Source: Polyangiaceae bacterium (GTDB taxonomy: Bacteria > Myxococcota_A > Polyangia > Polyangiales > Polyangiaceae). From it: a stretch of 64,000 nucleotides of DNA. A program made the translations under genes and the position numbers. The stretch covers positions 62,001 to 126,000 of the forward strand of contig JADLEQ010000085.1 in the NCBI GenBank assembly GCA_020846005.1, in the 5' to 3' direction. Positions 34,569 to 43,770 of this stretch are shown here, one piece after another; the stretch's first letter is position 1; each line of letters starts with the position of its first letter. The notes under the pieces were generated by a model. The model was not told where the DNA came from. It did not search any database and saw nothing but the letters and a program-made list of their open reading frames with translations.

Positions 34569-35702
34569 TCACTCCACGCGCTCGAAGCGTACGGCCGTCG
34601 TCATCTGCATCGTCACGTCGCGCTGCACCCCGCCGACGCCCGCCTTCATCCGGACCTTCGAGCTCGACTTCAGCTCGCCCTGCGGGATCCCTCGGGTCAG
34701 CTCGAACTCGAGCTCCCCCGCCCCCGAGGCGCTCATGCCGAGGAATTCGGCGTCGACCCCGGGCGGAAGCCCGGGCGGGCGCGCCTTGGACGCCGGCGCC
34801 CGCTGCGCCAGCTCGACGCGCACGCGGCCCCTCGTGCCCTCGCGCGCGAGCAGCGTGTAGGTGGCCGTCTGCGTCAGCCGCATGCCTTGCTGATCGACGC
34901 TGGAGCGCACCCGCCATCGGGCACCGACGCCGATCGGCGCCTCGGGGAACGGGGCGCCCATCTGCCCGAACGACTGCTGCATCGAGTCCATCATCAGCTC
35001 GAGCGAGGGGTTCTCGAGGTTGCTGGTGTCGAGGCGGACCTCGCGCAGGACGCCACGCGTGTCGACCACGTCTGTCCCCGTGAGCCCCTCGATCCCGGCG
35101 AGGGCGCCGGAGATCTGGGCGCGGACGCCGGCGTCCACCCCGGGCGTCTCGAGCAGCCGGAACCGATCGATGGTCAGCTCGCGTCGGGCGCGGTCGCCCG
35201 ACAACAGCTCCAGCACCGCGAGCGTCGCGGTGATCTCGACGTCGGGCGCCGCGGGCGACGGCGCCTTCTGCTCGCCCACCACGACCTCCACCTGGGTGCG
35301 GTTCACCATCCGCAGCCGCTCCTTGGAGCCGGCGCGGAAGACGTACCGGAGCTCCGTCCGCGGGGGCGTGCCCGGCTCCAGCACCTTGACCTCCGGCGCG
35401 GCGCTCGCCTTGGCGACGGATCGGCTCCTCTTGCGCTTGCGCGCGCGCGGCGCGCCCGCGTCCGCGGCCGCCGCGCTCGCCGCAGCGCCCGGGCTCGGCT
35501 CGTCGGGGGCGTCGAAGGCTGCGTCGTCTCCGGGAGCCTCCGCGTCCGTGGCGGCGTCCAGCCGCGCTGCGGCGACGCCCGCCGCGGCCGTCGCGGACGC
35601 GCTCGCGGAGGCTCCAGCGCCCGGGATCGGGGCGAGGCCCCGATCGCAGCCGATCGCGAACCAGACGGTGCCCAGCGCGAGCACGCGGAGGATGCGTGAC
35701 AT
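34569..35702 (-). CDS. DUF6263-like lipoprotein, function unknown
   Basis: 377 residues from ATG 35702, which gives a clean lipoprotein signal ending AIGC; an ATG 12 bp upstream (35714) is less likely because TATCAT at 35718-35713 is a plausible -10 box for a near-leaderless transcript. After an Ala/Asp/Pro-rich linker and a basic patch, residues ~110-377 form a beta-rich domain with '[21 protein letters not shown]', split here by description only, and the late motif '[17 protein letters not shown]'. This layout resembles DUF6263, a family without known function. Periplasmic or outer-membrane location is inferred. Confidence 0.7.
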   Translation of the reverse strand: MSRILRVLALGTVWFAIGCDRGLAPIPGAGASASASATAAAGVAAARLDAATDAEAPGDDAAFDAPDEPSPGAAASAAAADAGAPRARKRKRSRSVAKASAAPEVKVLEPGTPPRTELRYVFRAGSKERLRMVNRTQVEVVVGEQKAPSPAAPDVEITATLAVLELLSGDRARRELTIDRFRLLETPGVDAGVRAQISGALAGIEGLTGTDVVDTRGVLREVRLDTSNLENPSLELMMDSMQQSFGQMGAPFPEAPIGVGARWRVRSSVDQQGMRLTQTATYTLLAREGTRGRVRVELAQRAPASKARPPGLPPGVDAEFLGMSASGAGELEFELTRGIPQGELKSSSKVRMKAGVGGVQRDVTMQMTTAVRFERVE

Positions 35703-35712
35703 CTGGCGCGGC

Positions 35713-35718
35713 ATGATA
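35713..35718 (-). promoter_or_regulatory. -10-like box TATCAT
   Basis: TATCAT on the minus strand ends 10 nt upstream of ATG 35702 and overlaps the alternative ATG 35714. It favours the downstream start. Confidence 0.3.
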
Positions 35719-35760
35719 CCGATGACGGCGCGGCGGTCGAGCCCGCAGCCGCGCCGTACG

Positions 35761-36579
35761 TCAGCGGGCGGCGCCCGCGGCCGCGAGGTGCGCGGCGAGC
35801 GCGGCGGACACCTGGCCGGGCGCCTCCAGCGCCGAGCTGTGACCGCAGCGCTCGAGGACCACGAGGCGAGATCCTGCGATGCCGGAGCGCAGTCGCTCCG
35901 CCTTCGCCGGCACGGTCGCCACGTCCTCCTCGCCGGCCACGATCAGCGTCGGGACCTGGATTCTGGGCAGCAGGTGCTCCACGCCCTCGCGCTCGAGGAC
36001 GCCGCCGAGCGCCCGGGTCGCGCGGGGCCCGTTGGCGGCGATGCGGCCGAGGATATCGCGCCGGACCTCCGCGCGTTCCGCGGCCGTGAGCGTGGTACGG
36101 CCAACCATGAACGGGAGGATCCGCGTCGCGAGGCGGGCTGGCCCGACCCGGCTCGCGAGAAACGCCAGCGCGCGGTAGCGGGGCAGGTTGCTTCTCGGCT
36201 CCGCCTCGGCGCTCGTGTTCAGGAGCGCGAGCGAGCGGAGCCGCCCCGGGTGGCGCCCCGCGATGCGCAGGCCGACGAACCCGCCCATGCTGAGCCCGAC
36301 GAAGTGGACGGGCTCGGGGGCCAGCCGATCCAGCAGGGCCAGCGCGTCGTCCGTGACGAGCTCGATGCCGATCGACCGCCGGCGATCGTCGGCGCTCCGA
36401 CCCTGGCCGCGGTGATCCCAGGCGATGATCCGGTAGCGGTCACGCAGGTGCTCGATTTGGGGGCGGAAGAGCTCGAGATCGAAGAGAAAGCCGTGCGAGA
36501 ACACGACCGTCTCGCCGGTCGAGCCGGGGCCGGTGTCCTCGTACGCGAGGTCGGTGTCGTGGAGGGCGAGGCGGGGCAT
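35761..36579 (-). CDS. Alpha/beta hydrolase
   Basis: 272 residues. Classic alpha/beta hydrolase fold: oxyanion region '[10 protein letters not shown]', '[10 protein letters not shown]', nucleophile elbow GLSMGG (Ser97), acid in '[10 protein letters not shown]', and His in '[10 protein letters not shown]'. The closest style is the 3-oxoadipate enol-lactonase / haloperoxidase group, but the substrate cannot be read. Start ATG 36577-36579, the first residue of a conserved '[17 protein letters not shown]' opening. It is divergent from the aldehyde dehydrogenase gene (~120 bp between starts), so shared regulation is possible. Confidence 0.9.
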   Translation of the reverse strand: MPRLALHDTDLAYEDTGPGSTGETVVFSHGFLFDLELFRPQIEHLRDRYRIIAWDHRGQGRSADDRRRSIGIELVTDDALALLDRLAPEPVHFVGLSMGGFVGLRIAGRHPGRLRSLALLNTSAEAEPRSNLPRYRALAFLASRVGPARLATRILPFMVGRTTLTAAERAEVRRDILGRIAANGPRATRALGGVLEREGVEHLLPRIQVPTLIVAGEEDVATVPAKAERLRSGIAGSRLVVLERCGHSSALEAPGQVSAALAAHLAAAGAAR

Positions 36580-36702
36580 CCCGGGAGCACTAGGCGCGCC
36601 GCGGTGGCGGCGCCAGGCCCGCGCGGCCGCGCCTGGGCATTGCGGTCCCCGCGGCGTGGCGCCATGACCCTGCCCTCGCGAGCGCGGCTGGAGGCCAGGT
36701 AC

Positions 36703-38121
36703 ATGAAGAAGTACGATCAAATCTACATCGGCGGTGAGTGGGTCGACCCGACGGGGAGCGGCTCGTTCCAGGTGATCGACGCGTCGACCGAGGAGCCGAT
36801 CGGGACCGTACCGGCCGGGTCCGCCGGCGATGCCGGTCGCGGTGTCGCGGCGGCGGTCGGGGCGTTCGAGGCGTGGTCCCGTACCCCACCTCAGGCGCGC
36901 GCGGGCGTACTTTCCCGGCTCCAGGAGGGCCTCGTCGCGCGCCAAGCGGAGCTGGCGGCGACGATCTCCGCGGAGGTGGGTATGCCGATCCGGCTGGCCG
37001 GCGCCATCCAGGCGGGGCTGCCCGCCGTCGTCTGCGGCTCGTTCGCCGCGCTGCTGCGCGAGTACCGGTTCGAGGAGCCAGTGGGTAACTCGATGCTCGT
37101 GCGGGAGCCGGTGGGGGTCGTCGCCGCGATCACCCCGTGGAACTACCCGCTCCACCAGGTGGTCGCCAAGGTGGCCCCGGCGCTCGCTGCGGGCTGCACG
37201 GTGGTGCTCAAGCCGAGCGAGGTGGCGCCGCTCAGCGCGTTCGTCTTCGCCGAGATCGCCCACGCGGCGGGGCTGCCGGCTGGCGTGTTCAACCTGGTGA
37301 GCGGCGACGGCCCTACGGTCGGCGAGGCGCTCGTGATGGATCCGCGCGTGGACATGGTGAGCTTCACGGGCTCCACGCGCGCCGGTCGCCGGGTGTCGGA
37401 GCTCGCCGCGGCGACGGTGAAGCGCGTCACGCTGGAGCTCGGCGGGAAGAGCGCGAACGTCATCCTCGACGATGCCGATCTCGAGAAGGCCGTGCGCTCC
37501 GGCGTCAACAATTGCTTCCTCAACTCCGGGCAGACGTGCTCGGCGTGGACACGCATGCTGGTGCCGCGATCGCGCTACGAGGAGGCGGTCGGGCTGGCGA
37601 AGGCCGCCGCCGAGAAGCTCACCGTCGGGCCGGCGTCGAGCGAGTCGACGCGCCTCGGGCCGCTCGCGTCGCGGGCGCAGCGCGACCGGGTGCGGAGGTA
37701 CATCGAGCAGGGGGTCGCCGAGGGCGCGCGCCTGGTCACGGGCGGGGCGGAGCCTCCCGCCGGTCTCGCGCGGGGGTGGTTCGTCCGGCCGACGGTGTTC
37801 GCCGACGTGCGCCCCGAGATGACGATCGCGCAGGAGGAGATCTTCGGGCCGGTGCTCTGCCTCCTCGCGTACGAGGACGAGGAGGACGCCATCCGCATCG
37901 CGAACGGGACGGTCTACGGCCTCGCCGGCGCGGTCTGGTCGCGCGATCCGGAGCGGGCGCAGCGGGTGGCGCGGCGGCTGCGCACCGGGCAGGTGGACGT
38001 GAACGGCGGCGCGTTCAACCCGCTCGCTCCCTTCGGCGGCTACCGGCAGAGCGGCAACGGTCGGGAGTTCGGTCGCCACGGCCTCGAGGAGTTCCTCGAG
38101 GTGAAGGCCATCCAGACGTGA
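36703..38121 (+). CDS. Aldehyde dehydrogenase family protein
   Basis: 472 residues. NAD(P)-dependent aldehyde oxidation to acid. Seen: '[20 protein letters not shown]', '[11 protein letters not shown]', catalytic Glu245 in LELGGKSAN, catalytic Cys279 in '[11 protein letters not shown]', and '[20 protein letters not shown]'. ATG 36703 is chosen because GGAGG lies 9 nt upstream; an ATG at 36664 would add 13 residues. The frame is open far upstream, antisense to the hydrolase and lipoprotein genes, and that part is not coding. The substrate is not evident from sequence; the divergent hydrolase suggests a small catabolic pair. Confidence 0.93.
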   Translation: MKKYDQIYIGGEWVDPTGSGSFQVIDASTEEPIGTVPAGSAGDAGRGVAAAVGAFEAWSRTPPQARAGVLSRLQEGLVARQAELAATISAEVGMPIRLAGAIQAGLPAVVCGSFAALLREYRFEEPVGNSMLVREPVGVVAAITPWNYPLHQVVAKVAPALAAGCTVVLKPSEVAPLSAFVFAEIAHAAGLPAGVFNLVSGDGPTVGEALVMDPRVDMVSFTGSTRAGRRVSELAAATVKRVTLELGGKSANVILDDADLEKAVRSGVNNCFLNSGQTCSAWTRMLVPRSRYEEAVGLAKAAAEKLTVGPASSESTRLGPLASRAQRDRVRRYIEQGVAEGARLVTGGAEPPAGLARGWFVRPTVFADVRPEMTIAQEEIFGPVLCLLAYEDEEDAIRIANGTVYGLAGAVWSRDPERAQRVARRLRTGQVDVNGGAFNPLAPFGGYRQSGNGREFGRHGLEEFLEVKAIQT

Positions 38122-38140
38122 TCGGGTCGGGCCCGGCGGG

Positions 38141-39196
38141 CTAGCGTTCGACCACGACGCCGTAGTCGAAGTGCGCGAGCTCCGGGTCGTCGTGCGAGGT
38201 GACGGGGAGCACGGAGACGACCCGCTCGACCCCGCGCCGCTTGGCCCGGGCCGGGATCGCGCCCGGCTCGCAGTGCCCGGCGCCGGCCAGGACGACGAGC
38301 TGCCGCGCCGGGCGGCGAGCGGAGAGCCACGCTGCCGCGACGGCGGCCATCGTCTCGTCGCGCACGACCTGCGCCGCGTAGAGCCGATCAGCATCTGCGT
38401 CGTGGGGGTGAGCGTCCATTCGAGCCGTGAAGCGCTCGCGATGGCGCTGGTCGTCGAGGTCCAGCTCCGGGAGGTCGGCGCGGTCGTCCGGCGCGAGGGC
38501 GTCGACCCCGCGGCGGGCGACCGCCCGCGCGAGCTCTCGGCGAGCGCCGAGGGCGAGCAGCGCCGCGCCGTCCGCCACCGCGGCGCGGACGATCGGGCGG
38601 TAGAGCGCGTAGTCGTGGCCCCAGCGCTCCCTCCACTCCGTGTCGCGCAAGAGTGACCGCTCGTCCAGCTCGCGCGCCGCGTAGCGGTCGAGGACGGGCT
38701 GGAACCGGCGCTCCCACATCTCGAGACCGAGGCCGAGCTCACGGCCGGCGAGCTCGGCGCGGTCCTGGAGCTCGGCGAGGACGGCGAGCTGGGCCGCGTG
38801 GTGTCTCGGGTCGTCGTGGTGCTCGCCCACGCACACGAGCTCCTTGCGCGCCAGCGCGTAGCCGAGCTCCCGGGCCTCGAGCGGCTGCCGGCGCGAGACG
38901 TCCCACCCGTGCCAGGGCGGCAGCGCCGGACGCTCGAGACGATGCGAGCGCGCGGCGCGCGGTCCGCCCGCCGCTCCGGCCGCGGCGGCGTCGCCCGCAC
39001 CGGCGGCGCCCGGCGCCGCCGTCGGTGAGTCGCCTTCCATCGGCGCCGTGCCGGGCGCGCTCCCCGCGCCGCGCGTGTACCCGACGAACGGGGGGCGCGC
39101 CTCGGCAGCGGCGTCGTGGACCAGGCGCCCTCCGGCGCACGCGACCAGGACGAGCGACGCCGCTCCGCAGGTGGCGCGCGCGCAGGCGGAGCTCAC
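38141..39196 (-). CDS. ChaN-like (DUF399) heme-binding lipoprotein
   Basis: 351 residues. The GTG start overlaps the helicase stop by 4 bp (GTGA). The signal ends LVLVAC, followed by an Ala/Gly/Pro-rich linker to ~75. The ChaN/DUF399 domain has '[20 protein letters not shown]', '[18 protein letters not shown]', 'YRPIVRAA' and '[14 protein letters not shown]'. ChaN of Campylobacter is an outer-membrane heme-binding lipoprotein tied to iron uptake. The histidine-rich [10 protein letters not shown] stretch fits a metal or heme site, or a remote metallohydrolase fold. Translational coupling to a cytosolic helicase gene is odd functionally. Confidence 0.82.
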   Translation of the reverse strand: MSSACARATCGAASLVLVACAGGRLVHDAAAEARPPFVGYTRGAGSAPGTAPMEGDSPTAAPGAAGAGDAAAAGAAGGPRAARSHRLERPALPPWHGWDVSRRQPLEARELGYALARKELVCVGEHHDDPRHHAAQLAVLAELQDRAELAGRELGLGLEMWERRFQPVLDRYAARELDERSLLRDTEWRERWGHDYALYRPIVRAAVADGAALLALGARRELARAVARRGVDALAPDDRADLPELDLDDQRHRERFTARMDAHPHDADADRLYAAQVVRDETMAAVAAAWLSARRPARQLVVLAGAGHCEPGAIPARAKRRGVERVVSVLPVTSHDDPELAHFDYGVVVER

Positions 39197-41715
39197 AGCG
39201 CCCGCTCCCGCAGCTCGTCGGGGAACACGAGGCTCGGACGCCCGGTCGCTACGATCCAGAGCTGGTGCGCGGCGCGCGTCGCGCCGATGTGGAGGAGGTG
39301 GCGCGACTCGTCGTCGAGCGGGTAGGAAGAGTCGTTCGCCTCCACGAGGAGGACGTAGTCGAACTCGAGGCCCTTGACCTGGCGGACGTCCGTCACGTCG
39401 ATGCCGGGGCGGAAGCTGAAGTCCTGGGCGGCGACCCGGCGGAGGTAGGGGACCTCGCCCTGGCGCAGGCCGGTGAACCAGAGATCCGCCTGCTCGGGGT
39501 AACGCGCGACGACCGCGACCGAGGCGCGCGGCTCGGCCGCCATCAGCTCGCGCAGCGCCTCGGACACGAAGCCGACCGCGTCGCCGGTGTGGGCGAACCC
39601 GAAGAGCTCCACCGGCGCTCCCCGCCTCGTGGCGACGGGGGAGTCGGCCGGCGCGAGCGGCCCGAGCACGGCCCGGGCGAGCTCGACGATCTCGGCCGTC
39701 GATCGGTAGCTCAGCCGCAGGGGCTCGATCTCGACGTGGGACAGCCCGAGCTCGCCGAGCAGGCTGTGCCACCCATAGAAGCCGTTGTCCATGTGCAAGC
39801 GCTGCGCGACGTCGCCCGCCAGCGTGACGCTGCGGCCACGGACCGTGTCGAGCACGACCGCGAGCTCGACGGGCGACAGATCCTGCGCCTCGTCGATGAG
39901 GACGTGCTCGTACTGGAGCACCGTCTTCGGGCGAGCGCCCTTGCCGGTCTCGAGCAGTGGCCCGCGCAGGCGCTGCACGAGCCGCAGGAGGAGCGTGTCG
40001 TCCTCCGGATCGAGCTTCGCGCGCTCCTCGAGGTCGCGCCCGTCCGCGCCCTCGTCCCACGCCGGTCCCTCGCGGTCGTGCTCCTCGTCGGCCTCGTCGG
40101 AGGACGCCGCGCGTCGGACGACGGAGGCGCGAGGCTCGACCTCCTCGCGCGACGGCTCGTCGCCGGCGACGTCGTCGGCGCCGGCGGCCGCGCGCCGCTC
40201 GGCGAGCTCGGCCTGGCGCTCCTCGGCGGCCTCGGCGCGGCGCTCGAGCTCGCCGACCACCTCGGCGACTCGCGCCGTACACCAGCTGTGGGCGCGCGTG
40301 AGCTCGGCCTCGGTGAGCGCGTGCGGGTGTCCGGCGAGCGCCTCGGCGAGCAGGGCGCGATCGGTGAGCAGGTCCGCCCACGCGCCGATCACGTCGGCTG
40401 CGCGCGCGAGCCCGGCCTCCGCCAGTCGCTCCGCGCTCGAGCGGACGCTCGGCGCGATCGCCGCGCGCGGCTCGCGCGCCGCCGTGGCGATCGCGTGGAG
40501 GCGGTGCGCGAGCGGACGCTCCCCCCCGGAGTCCCAGGAAGCGAGCAACGGCGCGGCCGGTTCGCCCAGGGCCGCGAGCCCGGCGCGAGTCTGCGCGGCG
40601 GCGCGCTCGACGAGCAGCTCGATCGCTCGCAGCATCGCAGGGTGCTTCTTCAACCGAGTGACCTCGGACGGCGTGTCGTCGCGGGTCTCGCGCGGGGTCC
40701 GCGGCAGGTGCCCGAGGCGGGCCTTCGCAGCCCACCCCAGGTACGTCCGGATCGCGACGCCCTGCACCTCGAGCGCCGGGAGGACGAGCGACACGTACCG
40801 CGCGAGCGCGTCGTTGAACACGACGACGAGCATGCGCTCGGGGCGGAAGCGTCGCCGATCGTGGAACGCGAGCCACGCGAGGCGGTGCAGCCCGATGGTC
40901 GTCTTGCCGCTGCCGGCGCCGCCCTGGATCACCACCAAACCGGAGTCCGGCTGCGTGATGAGCTCGAACTGGCGCGGATCGATGAGCGCGGTGATCTCGC
41001 GCAGGTGCTTGTCCTCGCGGTCGTCGATCTCGCCGGTGCCGAGCTTCCCTGGGGGCCGGTGCTCGGAGGCGCGGAGCGCCGCGCCGGCGCCACCGCGGAG
41101 GTGGGCGGACCCCTCGTCGAGGCGCCTCCACCCGCTCCGGGGCGAGCGAGCGAACGAACCCTGGGGCGAACCGATCCGGCGGAGCCCGGCGTCGACGATG
41201 GTGACGCTCCGGCGGAGCATCACCTCGCCGGTGACCTCCTTCTCGCCGAACACCTCGTCGTACTCGTCGCCCTCCTCGTAGCGGTAGAAGAGCCGGCTGA
41301 CGGGCGCGTCTCGCCAGTCTACGATCCGCACGCCATCCTTCGTGTCGAGGTAGGTGGATCGGCCGATCAGCACCTCGCGCTTGCGTCCCTGCTCCGCCAG
41401 AACGAGGCGGCCGAAGTACGGGGAGCGGCCGTCCACGTGCTGGGGGACGATCTCGCGGCGGCGCGCGGCGAGCCCCTGGAGGCGTTCCATCTGCTCGAGG
41501 AGCGGCGGGATGTCCTCGGTGCGGGCGACCGCGATCTGATCCCGGAGGCTGAGCAGCTCGGCGTCGTAGTCGGCGCGGGCGCGATCGGCGGCTGGCGCGG
41601 TTGCGCGGCGAGCGAGGTGCTCGAGCACCCGCGCGAGCGACGCCTCCTCCTCCCCCACGATGCGTGAGAGCTCCGGATCGGGCGGCGACGAGGGGGTGGG
41701 GTTCGGATCGGACAA
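39193..41715 (-). CDS. HelD-like superfamily 1 DNA/RNA polymerase-associated helicase
   Basis: 840 residues from TTG 41715; a GTG at 41793 in the same frame would add an Arg/Pro-rich stretch that does not look coding, so the start is uncertain. UvrD/HelD superfamily: Walker A 'VIQGGAGSGKTTIGLHRLAW', 'LIDEAQDLSPVELAVV' (Walker B, DEAQD), 'VTLAGDVAQRLH', 'LRLSYRSTAEIV', and 'VKGLEFDYVLLVEA'. The N-terminal coiled coil ('LLSLRDQIAVARTEDIPP') and the 'YFGRLVL' plus 'VDWRDAPVSRLFYRYEEGD' segment match HelD/HelR proteins that recycle stalled RNA polymerase. The mid-region insert (~470-600) is charged. An ordinary UvrD role is a less likely alternative. Confidence 0.88.
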   Translation of the reverse strand: MSDPNPTPSSPPDPELSRIVGEEEASLARVLEHLARRATAPAADRARADYDAELLSLRDQIAVARTEDIPPLLEQMERLQGLAARRREIVPQHVDGRSPYFGRLVLAEQGRKREVLIGRSTYLDTKDGVRIVDWRDAPVSRLFYRYEEGDEYDEVFGEKEVTGEVMLRRSVTIVDAGLRRIGSPQGSFARSPRSGWRRLDEGSAHLRGGAGAALRASEHRPPGKLGTGEIDDREDKHLREITALIDPRQFELITQPDSGLVVIQGGAGSGKTTIGLHRLAWLAFHDRRRFRPERMLVVVFNDALARYVSLVLPALEVQGVAIRTYLGWAAKARLGHLPRTPRETRDDTPSEVTRLKKHPAMLRAIELLVERAAAQTRAGLAALGEPAAPLLASWDSGGERPLAHRLHAIATAAREPRAAIAPSVRSSAERLAEAGLARAADVIGAWADLLTDRALLAEALAGHPHALTEAELTRAHSWCTARVAEVVGELERRAEAAEERQAELAERRAAAGADDVAGDEPSREEVEPRASVVRRAASSDEADEEHDREGPAWDEGADGRDLEERAKLDPEDDTLLLRLVQRLRGPLLETGKGARPKTVLQYEHVLIDEAQDLSPVELAVVLDTVRGRSVTLAGDVAQRLHMDNGFYGWHSLLGELGLSHVEIEPLRLSYRSTAEIVELARAVLGPLAPADSPVATRRGAPVELFGFAHTGDAVGFVSEALRELMAAEPRASVAVVARYPEQADLWFTGLRQGEVPYLRRVAAQDFSFRPGIDVTDVRQVKGLEFDYVLLVEANDSSYPLDDESRHLLHIGATRAAHQLWIVATGRPSLVFPDELRERAL

Positions 41716-41802
41716 GGGCGGGCAGCCTGGGCGAGGGCGTCGGAGACGGTCGCCGCACCTAGCACGCGGCGAGGCGGGGGCGAGCCGTGCCACGCCCGCG
41801 GC

Positions 41803-42531
41803 TCATGCGAGGCACTCGGACAGCAGGTCGCCGAGGCCGTTCAGGACGGCGTCCCCGATGCCGTGGCCACCGCGGAACGGCACCCAGCGGACGTCGATGC
41901 CGGCCTCGGTGAGCTGGTCCCGGAGCTCCTCGGCCGCCGAGAACGGCAGCATCGGGTCCTCGCGCCCGTGGCTGAGGAGCGTCTTCAGGCCCCGGCGCAG
42001 GGGGTAGCGCGCTGCCCACTCCGGCGCGCAGATGATCGTCCCGCTCATGAGGACCAGCCCGGCGAGCGGGCGCGCCGAGCGGAGCGCGACATCGCACGAC
42101 AGCATCGCGCCCTGGGAGAACCCGCCGAGGACGAGCTGACCCGGCGGGACCCTCCAGTCGCGCTCGAGCTGGTCGAGGAGCTCCGTCACCAGCGCGCGCG
42201 CCTCGGCGAGCCCCGGCGGCGTCTCGTCGTGCAGGACCCGAGCGCCGCCCGCCAGGGTCGCGCGCAGGATCCGCTCGAGGTCCAGGTTCCACCAGGCGCG
42301 TCCGCCGGGCGGCGCCATGGGGCCGCTCAGCGCGATCGGCCCCTCCGGGAACACGAAGCGGGTGCCAGCCGGCGCCCGGAGCTCGCGCCAGAGCGGCAGC
42401 AGATCAGTCCCCGGCGCGCCGTACCCGTGGAGCAGGACCACGGCGGGGCCATCGCCGCCGCCCTCACGGTCGGAGCCACCCGTCAGTCGGGTCTTCAGGC
42501 CGCCCAGCGTCGTCTCACGCATGGGCGGCAT
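41803..42531 (-). CDS. Carboxylesterase/phospholipase-type alpha/beta hydrolase
   Basis: 242 residues (ATG 42531; an ATG at 42522 is an alternative). Motifs: 'AVVLLHGYGAPGTDLLPLW', nucleophile Ser in GGFSQGAML, acid Asp in 'SHGREDPMLPF', and His in 'FRGGHGIGDAVL'. This matches the predicted esterase group (COG0400, AB_hydrolase_2), which hydrolyses short acyl esters or lysophospholipids. Cytosolic, without signal peptide. It precedes the helicase gene on the same strand by ~90 bp, but a functional link is not evident. Confidence 0.9.
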   Translation of the reverse strand: MPPMRETTLGGLKTRLTGGSDREGGGDGPAVVLLHGYGAPGTDLLPLWRELRAPAGTRFVFPEGPIALSGPMAPPGGRAWWNLDLERILRATLAGGARVLHDETPPGLAEARALVTELLDQLERDWRVPPGQLVLGGFSQGAMLSCDVALRSARPLAGLVLMSGTIICAPEWAARYPLRRGLKTLLSHGREDPMLPFSAAEELRDQLTEAGIDVRWVPFRGGHGIGDAVLNGLGDLLSECLA

Positions 42532-42621
42532 CTACTGGAGGGCCGCCGAGGGGAAAAGCCGGGGACGAGAGGGCCGGCCGGCCGGCTTGCGCCGACGACG
42601 ACCCTGTGGGAGGCTCGGCGC

Positions 42622-43692
42622 ATGCGGATCTGGGCGTCGAGGGCGTCGATCGGGTGGGTAGCGCTGGCGCTGGCGATCGGCTGCAGCGCAGCGGACGGCG
42701 GCGGGGAAGGGGGGGCCGGCGGGTCCACGGCGGGGGGCGCCGGGAGCGGCGCCACGGCCGGCGGCGGCGCGGGGGGAACCGCCAGCGGCGGGGGCGGCGG
42801 TGCAGGCGCGTCCGGGGCTGCGGGTGGCGGCGGGGCCGGCGGCGCCGCCGGAGCTGCTGGAGGTGCAGGCGGCTCCGGTCCCGGGGGACCGGCCGGCGTC
42901 GCGGGGGCCGCCGGGAGCGGCGGAGCGGGTGGGGCCGGCGGCGCGGCCGCGAGCGGAGGGACGGGGGGGACCGGGGGCAGCGCCGGTGCCGGCGCGGCGT
43001 TCGGGGCGACGGCTGCGCTCCCCTCGCTCGGGTCGCTGGTGATCCTCGGCGATTCCATCGGGGACGGCGGAGGGCAAGCCCCCTATTACTATGACCTCTT
43101 GCGCGCAGATCTGCAGGCCCGCTACGGCACCCTCCAGTACCAGAGGAAGGCGAACAGCGGCAGCAAGACGGACGACCTCGACGACCAGGTTCAGGACCTC
43201 CCGTCGACTCTGGCCGGGCCCGTCGCGGTCTGCATCTCGAGCGGCGGCAACGACATGAAGGCGGCGCTCGCCCAGATCGTCCTCGGCACCGACGCGGTCG
43301 CCAAGGCGACGATGGGCAACCAGATCACCCAGGCGCTCGATCTGCTGCTCGCTCCCGGTCGGTTCGGCCCGGGCGTCTCGGTCTACGTGTTCGAGCTGAA
43401 CATCTACGACGCCAGCGACGGGCAGGGGAACTTCAGCCAGGGCGGCTGCGCGTTCGGCGGCGGGCTGCCGGCGATCCCGACCGACGCCTGCTTCGCGAGC
43501 TGGAACGCCGAGATCGCCTCCCGAGTCAACGGCCGCGGGATGCTCACCGACCTCTGGGGCCACTTCCGCGACCACGGCTACAACCACCCGCCCAAGTGGT
43601 ACGCGAACGACTGCACCCACCCCAATTCGGTCGGGCACGATCAGCTCCGGCGCCTGTTCTACTGGAAGATCACGGGCCAGCTCCTGCCCTGA
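42622..43692 (+). CDS. SGNH/GDSL hydrolase lipoprotein
   Basis: 356 residues. ATG 42622 follows GGAGG. The signal ends ALAIGC. A ~110-residue Gly/Ala/Ser linker (42,690-43,020) leads to an SGNH hydrolase: block I 'LVILGDSIGDGGG' with nucleophile Ser145, block III 'SSGGNDMKAAL' (Gly, Asn), and block V 'DCTHPNSVGHDQL' with the Asp-x-x-His dyad. The family hydrolyses lipids, acetylated sugars and similar esters. The exported, linker-tethered form suggests action at the cell surface. Substrate unknown. Confidence 0.88.
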   Translation: MRIWASRASIGWVALALAIGCSAADGGGEGGAGGSTAGGAGSGATAGGGAGGTASGGGGGAGASGAAGGGGAGGAAGAAGGAGGSGPGGPAGVAGAAGSGGAGGAGGAAASGGTGGTGGSAGAGAAFGATAALPSLGSLVILGDSIGDGGGQAPYYYDLLRADLQARYGTLQYQRKANSGSKTDDLDDQVQDLPSTLAGPVAVCISSGGNDMKAALAQIVLGTDAVAKATMGNQITQALDLLLAPGRFGPGVSVYVFELNIYDASDGQGNFSQGGCAFGGGLPAIPTDACFASWNAEIASRVNGRGMLTDLWGHFRDHGYNHPPKWYANDCTHPNSVGHDQLRRLFYWKITGQLLP

Positions 43693-43731
43693 GCCCGCGG
43701 GCGCTGCGCGACGGCGCCACGCGCGGAGCGG

Positions 43732-43761
43732 TGGATCGACGGGGGGCGCCTCGGGTATCCT
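43732..43761 (+). promoter_or_regulatory. Candidate promoter of the ATP-grasp cluster
   Basis: TGGATC (43732-43737), an 18-bp spacer, then TATCCT (43756-43761), with only 9 nt to the TTG at 43771. Leaderless or nearly so. The -35 box is weak. Confidence 0.35.
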
Positions 43762-43770
43762 CGGGCCCGC

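Noticed and set aside
35020-36702. N-terminal extension of the aldehyde dehydrogenase frame
   Set aside because: It runs antisense to the hydrolase and DUF6263-like genes; a proper start with GGAGG lies at 36703.
39190-39200. Possible frameshift joining the ChaN-like and helicase frames
   Set aside because: The GTGA overlap gives a normal stop and start, and the ChaN-like protein has its own lipoprotein signal.
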